5,627 bases of DNA from contig JAAUTT010000357.1 in assembly GCA_012031335.1 (NCBI GenBank), positions 1 through 5,627 on the forward strand. The letters are read 5' to 3'. Numbering within the stretch: the first letter of the stretch is position 1; the number at the start of each line of letters is the position of its first letter. This DNA comes from Bacteroidales bacterium (GTDB taxonomy: Bacteria > Bacteroidota > Bacteroidia > Bacteroidales > JAAUTT01). A model generated the notes under the pieces. That model was not told the DNA's origin and did not search any database. It saw only the letters and a list, made by a program, of their open reading frames with translations. Below are positions 1 through 5,627 of the stretch, in pieces. A program made the position numbers and the translations under genes.

Positions 1-2545
1 GGGTTAAGAATCCACCTTTAGATTTCACAAATCGTTCGAAATTTCAAGAAAATGGGAATAGCTGTTTGGGATGGAGAATCCTCCTGTTTACCATCCACCT
101 GGGAAGAAGCCCTTGGGAATCATCCGAACAATTGTAAACAAGCATCCAATGCTGCTACCTTTACAGCCTGGAATGAGAATGGAGAGACCCAGGATGTGCC
201 TTATCAGGACTATTTCTTTCCTATGAAAATAAAGATTATTGTTGTTGCTGTTCCTCAGGGTGCTACTTTTTCCGGTTGGGATAATTATCTTGCCGAGCCA
301 AATGCTCCTTATACTGTTGATTATGCAAACGAAAAAACAAATGAAACAGTTTCAAGTGCATGGGAATATGCCGGCAGCACATTAGGTCCCTGGGTTGCAG
401 GTGCATCATCAAAAGTTAATTTAACGCCCGGTGCCAATAAATATTTCAGAAAAGTAATTGATCCAAGCTACGTAAAAACATTAAAGGTATCAGCCCGTCC
501 AGCAGCTCCTTCAGTATCTGTTAACTTTACCAACGAAACAACAGTATCTGCCATTCCTACTACCATGGAATATTCGACAAACAGTGGAATGACCGGAGCT
601 ATAGCAGGAACAGGTGCAGTAATTCCGGTGACTCCTGGCAGTGCTCTCTATTTCAGGAACAAAGCAACGGTATCTGCCTTTAGCTCCGAAATTTATAGTT
701 TGAATGTTGCTGCCCGTCCATCAGCACCCCTGGTTGGAATTGACTTTATCAATGAGAAAACTGACATTGCCATTCCAGCAACAATGGAATATGCCAATAA
801 CCAGGATTTTACCGGTTCTGCTTCAGGAACGGCAACTAACCTGGATATTGTGCCGGGCTCCACTTTATATTTTAGAAATAAGGCAACCGCAATCGCATTC
901 AAATCAGAAATAAAAACCCTGGTGGCACCTACCCGTCCTGTTGCTCCTGTTTATTCGGTAGATTTTCTGAATGAGTCTACCAATGTTGCTGTTTCTGCAT
1001 CCGACGAATATGCATCAACTTCTGATATGGCGGGTGCTTCAGCCGGTAGCGGAACAAAACTTACCCTCACTCCCGGAAATAATATTTTCTTAAGGACAAA
1101 AGCTTCCGGAACATTTTTCAAATCGCAGGTTCAGGAGCTTACTGTGCCGGTTAGACCAGCTGCTCCGACTTATACCATCGATTTCGCCAATGAAACAACA
1201 CAACAGGATGTTTCTTCCAATGACGAATATGATACCGATGCATCTATGCTAAACGCTGCTGCAGGTCAGGGAAGTAAAATACCTGTAACCCCGGGAAGTA
1301 CATTTTATTTTCGTAAAAAAGCGACAAATTTGAATTTCCGGTCGGTTAACAACACACTTACAGCTTCTTCCCGCCCGGCAGCTCCTTTGTTTACAATCGA
1401 CTACAGCAAGGTTACTACAGTTGAAAATGTACCCGCTTCTGTGATATATTCCAAAAATTCCAACTTCAGCAGTTCCAATGATGGAGCTGGAGTGCCAGTT
1501 GCACTCGACCCGGTTCAATTTTGTATTTTAAGTCTAAGGCTACCTCGAATGCATATGCTTCCGAAATGTCAACATTAAATATTCCTGCAAGACCGGCATC
1601 ACCAGGTTATGGAATAGATTATGTTGTGGAAAAAACCAATGCACTTGTTCCGGTTACGGTAGAGTTTTCGGAGAACGCTAATTTTTCACCATCAACTAAC
1701 GGAACAAATGCCCAACTGTCGCTAACGCCTGGCAAGACGCTCTATTTCAGGGTAAAATCAACGTCCAATAAGTTTTCATCATTGCCCTATACCCTGGAAA
1801 TTCCTGCCAGACCAGCTGCGCCTGCATTTGGAATTGATTTTTCGAATGAACGAACCAGTTCCGCAGTCGACAACAGCTATGAATATTCCATCTCTGAAAC
1901 ATTTACCAATACTCAGAATGGGCCAAATGCCTCATTAACGTTAACTCCAGGTACAAATCTGCATTTCCGTAAGAAGTACACAAACACCTCATTTTACGGG
2001 TTAACACAAACACTCGTTGTTCCGGCACGTCCTTCCATTACATCGTCAATTGCCGACACTACAAAAGAAAGTCTGGTTGGTTTGAATATTACCTTTCCAA
2101 CTACAGTTTCAGGATTCATGGCATCGGACATCCGGATTACCAATGGACTGTTAAAATCTATTCTGGGTTCCTATACCATACAAGTGGCTCCGGTTAATAC
2201 TGGATATGTTTCAGTTAATATTGATGCCAATGTAGTTAGCGAAGGTAACTTTAAGCCGACCAGTTCAGGTTTTATTATGATAAGAATACAGGATTCCGCG
2301 ATCTTAAACTTCAGGGAGTTTCCATATTCCCCAATCCAAGCCGGGGATCTCTGAATATAACTACTTCCGGTTTGAAAGGTGAAACAACCGTTGTTATAAC
2401 TACGCTGCAAGGATCCAAAGTATATGAAAGTATCTTTGAAACTTCACAAGAAACCCTACATCTTGATTATTTACCTAAGGGTTTGTTTCTTGTAAAGGTT
2501 ACTAATAACGGATTAAGTACAGTCGAAAAACTTATACTCGAATAA
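1..2545 (+). CDS. Large T9SS-secreted repeat protein, 5'-partial, interrupted by apparent frame slips
   Basis: The window holds about 847 C-terminal residues of a surface or extracellular protein; its start and signal peptide lie to the left. The reading frame moves three times: near 54-56 (one G too many; upstream the frame beginning at position 3 is open), near 1512-1513 (one G missing) and near 2300 (one G missing). Joined, it encodes an unrecognised segment (to about 294), eight repeats (295-2027), an Ig-like domain (about 2028-2290) and a type A sorting domain (2318-2542) ending at TAA 2543-2545. The ATG at 52 is probably not a start: nothing after it resembles a signal peptide, and a T9SS cargo needs one. 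By family knowledge such proteins cross the inner membrane by Sec and the outer membrane by T9SS, and are released or attached to surface lipopolysaccharide. The role may be adhesin or stalk; no catalytic motif is visible. The architecture is clear; the function is not. Confidence 0.85.
295..2027 (+). repeat. Eight tandem beta-type repeats; seven of exactly 73 residues (219 nt)
   Basis: Units begin at the Arg codon of an RP(A/S/V)(A/S)P motif at 496, 715, 934, 1153, 1372, 1590 and 1809, with the next RP at 2028. A shorter first unit of 67 residues begins with EPNAP at 295. Every spacing is 219 nt except 1372 to 1590, which is 218 because of a missing base. The shared pattern is RPxAP, then (I/V)(D/N)(F/Y)xNExT, an EY or EF pair, TPGxxxYFRxKAT, an F-S pair, and a short hydrophobic strand leading into the next RP. 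Alternating hydrophobic residues and PG turns suggest an all-beta sandwich, similar in style to Ig or fibronectin type III modules, but I cannot name the family. The copies differ widely at nucleotide level, so the array is old and not a recent slippage expansion. Confidence 0.9.
2028..2290 (+). other. Bacterial Ig-like domain between the repeats and the sorting signal
   Basis: After the last 73-residue unit the pattern changes. The translated segment keeps the RP linker, then reads GFMASDIRITNG, followed by YTIQVAP, a G-VSVNI strand and a terminal EGN. The spacing of F-ASDI-NG, the central YT-V-P and the final GN matches bacterial Ig-like modules of the Big_12 type, in which strands of this form recur in large secreted proteins. 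The assignment rests on recalled motif spacing only, not on a profile score. The domain probably acts as a spacer or cap before the C-terminal signal. Confidence 0.5.
2318..2542 (+). other. T9SS type A C-terminal sorting domain (Por secretion tail)
   Basis: In the third frame the protein ends with a 75-residue module. It starts VSIFPNPSRGSLNI, the usual opening of the type A sorting domain, continues with a strand ending in LQGSKVYE, then LPKGLFLVKVTNNG, and closes with VEKLILE directly before the stop. These are the characteristic elements: FPNP, G-KVY, L-KG-YLVKV with F in place of Y, and a basic-hydrophobic tail. The T9SS machinery recognises this signal at the outer membrane, and many cargos have it cleaved by a sortase-like protease. 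It lies in a different frame from the preceding Ig-like domain because of a probable missing G near 2300. Confidence 0.93.
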
Positions 2546-2558
2546 AAATGAAATTTTA

Positions 2559-2608
2559 AAAAGGCCATGATTGTTGCAGATACATTGCTGCTTTATTCAT
2601 GGCCTTTT
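2559..2608 (+). terminator. Intrinsic terminator after the T9SS-cargo gene
   Basis: A perfect 12-bp inverted repeat pairs AAAAGGCCATGA (2559-2570) with TCATGGCCTTTT (2597-2608), starting 13 nt after the stop codon. The 26-nt loop can form an inner GCAG/CTGC stem (2576-2579 with 2588-2591). The right arm ends in four T and continues AT-rich. The A-run on the left arm would give a U-run on the opposite strand, so it could work in both directions, although no minus-strand gene lies to its right for more than 1 kb. Confidence 0.85.
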
Positions 2609-2835
2609 ATTTACTAGTCCGGTCAAATCCTATTTGCCCAACGAATATCCGATACTAACAAAATATCTAACATATACAACCTAGGTCATTCAATGTCAAT
2701 TAGAAAAGATTTGTCATTAAAAATACTAAACTGACAAAAAACAGGTGTTACAACGAAACTTATTGTTAGATATCCGTATACTCATCTTACAATTTGGAAC
2801 CAAACAATTTAACCTAATAGTAATACATAACATTT
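2609..2835. other. Intergenic region, AT-rich, no gene seen
   Basis: This stretch between the terminator and the family 2 glycosyltransferase holds no credible open frame. It must contain the promoter of the downstream gene, but no clean Bacteroidota -33/-7 pair is visible. A 10-bp inverted repeat, ATATCTAACA (2663-2672) and TGTTAGATAT (2764-2773), is present; its long spacing makes an RNA hairpin unlikely, and it could be an operator half-site pair or chance. Confidence 0.5.
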
Positions 2836-3737
2836 ATGAGTCTTGTTTCAATCATTATTCCCTCGTATAAATTCTTTCAGCACACTTGGATATACATTAA
2901 AAGGAATTCAGGAGCAGTCGCGTTATGATCAGATAAAGGAAATTATAATAGTAGACTCATCGGATGATGGTCAGACCCAAAATTTTCTACAATAATTACA
3001 AGGAAGAAAAATTAAAAATATTTATTTCAGGTATCCGGGTTATGCCTGCCATTCAGCGAAATATAGGTGCCAGGAATGCCAGTGGTAAAATCTATTTGTT
3101 TATCGATTCCGATGCTTTTCCAAGCAATAAATGGGTAGAAAATGTTGTGAAAGCTTATCATGATGGAATACGACTTGGCGGGGGTGGTTATAAGGTGCCG
3201 GAATTTCAGAATGAAAATAAAGTAGCACTGGCTCAATATTATTTCGAGTTCAACGAATTTATTGAACAGGAAGGAATGAGTCAAAAGCGGATGTTACCAT
3301 CGTGTAATCTGTTTTGCGACTCCGATATTTTTAAGGAAGTAGGTGGTTTTCCTGAGATCAGGGCAGCCGAGGATACCCTTTTCTGTTTGAATGCCGGCAA
3401 GGTAAGTCCATTAACTTTTTTACCCGACACCTATGTTTATCATATTTTTAAGGAAGAAAAAATCAAATATTATATGAATCAGTTAATGATAGGTGAATAT
3501 GCTTATCATTTCCGGACTATTTATTTCAAGAATTATTTTTACAACAGTCGCATACCAAGGATTATTTTCCCGGTAATTTATTTGTTAAAAATGTTGAGAA
3601 TTATGTTTAGGATTTATAATTCAGGACAGGGACATTTCTTAAAACTAATGAAATCGTTCCGGTATTTTATTTCGGGAAGCTTATACTGGAGCAAGGGATT
3701 CCTGATAGCAACCAAAAAACCCCTGCTTCATTCCTAG
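2836..3737 (+). CDS. Family 2 glycosyltransferase (GT-A fold), two apparent frame slips
   Basis: Translation from ATG 2836 opens with MSLVSIIIPSY, the classic first strand of family 2 glycosyltransferases. Two one-base surpluses, in AAA 2869-2871 and in AAAATTTT 2979-2986, must be removed to continue. The corrected protein is 299 residues, normal for the family. Visible landmarks are SIIIPSYNS (about 5-13), IIIVDSSDDG (about 36-45), RNIGARNASG (about 74-83), the metal- and nucleotide-sugar-binding DSD at about 90-92, GGFPE followed by the acidic ED pair (about 178-179; probable catalytic-base region), and a hydrophobic stretch at about 239-257 that may anchor it to the inner membrane. It should transfer a sugar from a nucleotide donor in the cytoplasm to a lipid-linked or surface glycan; donor and acceptor cannot be told from sequence. 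A gene call beginning at ATG 2964 would omit the nucleotide-binding first strands. Its TAG overlaps the stop of the convergent gene. Confidence 0.88.
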
Positions 3738-4910
3738 TTTTTGTTAACAGCTTTAAGGTAATACGATCTGTAATCCTTAACAATATTGGTCCAGGTATAG
3801 TCTTTTACGAGTGCTTTACCTGTTTTTCCCATTGTTTCTCTTAACTCTTTACTTGTAATCAGTTTTTCCAGTTTACGTTTTACGTCCTGAACGTCAGTAC
3901 CATATGCAGCCAGTACTTCTGTTTCATCCTTGAAATAACCGTCTATGCCAGTATCCTTGGCACAGATTACAGGTAACCCGGCAGCCATTGCTTCGAAATA
4001 AACACGTCCAAAAGCCTCATTTGAACTTGCCAGAATGAAAATATCGAAATTTTAATGAATTCGGGGATATCCTCATGTGGCATAGCATCAGTAAAATGTA
4101 CATCAGTAAGGTTAAGGTCGTCCTTAAGTTTCACAAGGTTTTCCATCTCAGGGCCACCCCCAACTACTGTAAAACTGATGTTGTACTGTTTACGCAATTC
4201 TGCAAAGGCTCTGATAACTATGTCAATATTTTTTTGCGCAATTAATCGTGATACGGTGATAATTTTAACCTGTTTTGTATCAGAAGTATCTTTGTAGCAT
4301 TATAGAAAGTATCATCGAATCCAAGAGGAACCACTTTGGTGTGGTTAATGCCAATTTCCAGGTAGGTATTTTGGTTAACCTGAGCTATTGGAAATATATA
4401 TTTTGCATTTTTAAGCAACTTTTTTGTAAAGAAGCGGGATATATTATTTTCGAGGTAATCGAGTTCCCAGTGAGAGGTGATAAAATAAGGGATATTAAAG
4501 TTTTTCCAGAGAAAATATGCCAGAACTGCGTCGGGATAGAGCAACTGTGCATGAACCACATCAATTTTATGTTCATCCAGGAATTTTTTAATCCTCCTTT
4601 TATTAAGATAATACAGGGAAGAACAAAGAATGCTATGGATATTATTTATTCTTTTGGCCGAAATGTAAGGCATGAGCATTACATCGTAATTTTTCCATTT
4701 ATAAGATTCTTTATTTTTAATAGCCCTGTAAGCTGAATTAAACGGGAAAAGTTTTGATAGAAATGCATTGGAATAAGGTACAGGGCGAACTATAAATACC
4801 TCATCATCAGGGAATACCTCCAGGTGAGCATCTACGGTTTTAAAGAGATAATCGTTTTCCGCGAAAACATCGGGAATTGGGGTTAATAAAGAGATATGCA
4901 GAATCTTCAT
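3734..4910 (-). CDS. Family 4 glycosyltransferase (GT-B fold), two apparent frame slips
   Basis: Read from the ATG at 4908-4910 leftwards, this gene encodes 392 residues once two missing bases are restored, at TTT 4291-4293 and TTTT 4050-4053 (plus-strand positions). That is a normal length for family 4. The N-terminal half starts MKILHISLLTPIPD and includes IDVVHAQ (about 116-122) and ITSHWEL (about 144-150), typical of the acceptor-binding Rossmann lobe. The C-terminal half has VSRLIAQKN (about 220-228; Arg and Lys expected to bind the donor diphosphate), VVGGGPE (about 249-255), and NEAFGRVYFEAMAAG with the family E-x7-E pair at about 299 and 307. It is a cytoplasmic or membrane-associated retaining transferase using a nucleotide sugar, probably for surface polysaccharide or glycolipid. 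Each slip falls between conserved blocks, so the motifs are split over three frames. The exact substrate is unknown. Confidence 0.9.
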
Positions 4911-5168
4911 AAGTTGAATTTAAAACATCGGCGTTCAGATACATTAAGGTCTGAATGCCTGTTAGGTTAAACAAATGGTTATTTGAACTTAAAGATAATA
5001 AAAGCCTGCAAGTTAGGATAAGATTGCTTTAAAATTTCAAATCGGGTTTAACCGGCGTAGATATTATGATAAAAAGATTCTGCGAATAAATTAATCCTTC
5101 ATTTTATATGTTGAATGTAAGAACAAATTTTATTCAATGCTCAAATAGTGTAAATGCTTTTAAGAGGA
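4911..5168. other. Intergenic region upstream of the family 4 glycosyltransferase
   Basis: This 258-nt AT-rich stretch separates the family 4 glycosyltransferase from the two small genes on the same strand, so it should contain the former's promoter and the 3' end of the latter's transcript. Apart from the hairpin at 4930-4959, I find no open frame of note and no convincing terminator. A TATCTTTA on the minus strand (4990-4997) resembles the Bacteroidota -7 box, but has no partner box at the proper distance. Confidence 0.5.
4930..4959. promoter_or_regulatory. Hairpin in the probable 5' leader of the family 4 glycosyltransferase
   Basis: GGCGTTCAGA (4930-4939) faces TCTGAATGCC (4950-4959) across a 10-nt loop. 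Nine Watson-Crick pairs and one G-T wobble form if transcribed from the plus strand; on the minus strand, where the gene is read, the same position becomes an A-C mismatch. The stem ends 19 nt before the minus-strand ATG. It may be a leader structure affecting translation, a protein-binding dyad, or a weak terminator; no long T-run follows on either strand. Confidence 0.35.
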
Positions 5169-5381
5169 TTAGTTTTTCAAATCGTTGAATGTTTCGCGCC
5201 AATTTAAATCCTCGAAACTGATTCTACGATCGCGGAGCAGTTGAGCGGCAATAATTCTTTCCTCCGGAACATTACTTTTTAATAACCATGTTAATTCGTT
5301 ATTATTCAATATATCATAACTGTCGAGATTGGCCAGGTATACCATATTGATGGGGCGGATATTATTTACATTGTTTTTCAT
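5169..5381 (-). CDS. Small hypothetical protein, 70 residues
   Basis: ATG at 5379-5381, TAA at 5169-5171 on the plus-strand map. I do not recognise the product. It has no signal peptide, no membrane segment and no cysteine pair. The first third is Asn-rich, and the centre (about 33-55) is probably helical: ELTWLLKSNVPEERIIAAQL followed by LRDRR has an amphipathic spacing that loosely resembles one HEAT-like helical pair. The end is acidic and aromatic (FEDLNWRETFNDL). It starts 12 nt after the stop of the 57-residue gene on the same strand, so the two are probably cotranscribed. The uninterrupted frame and the operon-like spacing support a real gene. A small cytoplasmic regulatory or accessory protein is possible, but this is a guess. 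Confidence 0.6.
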   Translation of the reverse strand: MKNNVNNIRPINMVYLANLDSYDILNNNELTWLLKSNVPEERIIAAQLLRDRRISFEDLNWRETFNDLKN

Positions 5382-5393
5382 GGGTGTTACTTT

Positions 5394-5567
5394 TTATGCG
5401 TTATTATATTCTTTTTGATTCAGGAATTCGACAGGCTTTGTTGAAATCACTTCGACCATGTAAAATAAACCATGGGTGGTTACAAGTTTTGCCTGGGTAA
5501 TATTTTTAGACTCAGGATTTTCCTGATTAAAGGCTTTAAATTTGTATATGTGTAATTTCTTTTTCAT
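5394..5567 (-). CDS. Small hypothetical protein, 57 residues
   Basis: ATG at 5565-5567 and TAA at 5394-5396 (plus-strand map). The product begins MKKKLHIYKFKAFNQENPES and ends EFLNQKEYNNA. It is basic at the N-terminus, lacks a hydrophobic core long enough for a signal peptide or membrane helix, and the middle (about 26-44) looks like two or three beta strands (AKLVTTHGLFYMVEVIS). I do not recognise a family. The AT-rich leader with no Shine-Dalgarno sequence is usual for Bacteroidota. It lies immediately upstream of the 70-residue gene with a 12-nt gap, which suggests a shared transcript; more members may lie beyond the right edge. Its shortness keeps confidence moderate. Confidence 0.55.
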   Translation of the reverse strand: MKKKLHIYKFKAFNQENPESKNITQAKLVTTHGLFYMVEVISTKPVEFLNQKEYNNA

Positions 5568-5627
5568 GATTTAAAATATTTACTTTTTATATGTCAATTA
5601 TCTTGCCACAAATTTTAATTACCACTT

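Noticed and set aside
1249..1518. Minus-strand open frame of 89 residues inside the repeat region
   Set aside because: It lies opposite strongly patterned repeat-coding sequence, has a cysteine-rich irregular composition and no motif; a shadow frame.
52..1578. A complete 508-residue protein starting at ATG 52
   Set aside because: No signal peptide follows this ATG, the upstream alternative frame is open to the window edge, and the C-terminal part after about 1513 is out-of-frame sequence. It is a fragment of the larger repeat protein.
295..2027. CRISPR-like or recently expanded tandem DNA repeat
   Set aside because: The period is a multiple of three, similarity is at the protein level, and nucleotide identity between units is low. 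It is a protein domain array.
2171..2410. Minus-strand open frame of 79 residues
   Set aside because: It overlaps the Ig-like and T9SS sorting domains on the opposite strand and shows no features of its own.
2763..2797. Possible -33/-7 promoter for the family 2 glycosyltransferase (TTG at 2763-2765 and TACAATTTG at 2788-2796)
   Set aside because: The second element has three bases between TA and TTTG rather than two, and the first is incomplete. Such matches are common by chance in AT-rich DNA.
3741..3783. Inverted repeat TTGTTAA/TTAACAA as a terminator for the convergent genes
   Set aside because: It lies inside the C-terminal coding part of the family 4 glycosyltransferase, has only 7 AT-rich pairs and a 29-nt loop, and is not followed by a T-run in the right place.
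4275..4736. Plus-strand open frame of 153 residues
   Set aside because: It is antisense to the family 4 glycosyltransferase, whose motifs are clear on the other strand. Its composition (rich in I, F, C, N) is that of an antisense shadow.
4990..4997. TATCTTTA as a -7 promoter box for the family 4 glycosyltransferase
   Set aside because: One mismatch to TAnnTTTG and no TTTG-like box at 19-21 nt upstream on the minus strand.
5111..5137. TTGAAT/ATTCAA hairpin as a terminator after the small minus-strand genes
   Set aside because: Only 6 AT-rich pairs with a 15-nt loop and no T-run; too weak.

Overview
The window looks like a piece of a Bacteroidota chromosome, probably a draft or metagenomic assembly. 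Three things point that way: a C-terminal type IX secretion (T9SS) sorting domain, a roughly 38-40% GC composition (estimated by eye), and AT-rich start-codon leaders without Shine-Dalgarno sequences. I could not place it below phylum.

Layout: (1) Positions 1-2545, plus strand, hold the 3' part of a large secreted surface protein. It has an unrecognised N-terminal segment, then eight beta-type repeats (seven of exactly 73 residues), one bacterial Ig-like domain and a T9SS type A sorting domain. A strong intrinsic terminator follows at 2559-2608. (2) Positions 2836-3737, plus strand, hold a family 2 glycosyltransferase. (3) Positions 3734-4910, minus strand, hold a family 4 glycosyltransferase that converges on the previous gene; the two stop codons share one CTAG. 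(4) Positions 5169-5381 and 5394-5567, minus strand, hold two small unrecognised genes 12 nt apart, which look like one transcription unit entering from beyond the right edge.

The most striking property is that all three long genes are cut by single-base frame slips, seven in total, two of them in each glycosyltransferase. After correction each gene reads through with all expected family motifs and no internal stop codons. In the repeat protein the 219-nt period independently fixes one slip as exactly one missing base. Most slips lie in short homopolymers and they go in both directions. This fits sequencing or assembly error better than gene decay, though decay is not excluded. A naive gene call would break these three genes into about eight fragments and would lose the secretion signal altogether.

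Functionally, the window pairs a T9SS-exported repeat protein with two cytoplasmic glycosyltransferases of the kind found in capsule, O-antigen or protein-glycan loci. A shared cell-surface role is plausible, but only inferred from proximity. I see no CRISPR array, tRNA, rRNA, transposase or phage gene, and no convincing evidence of a new defence or mobile system.
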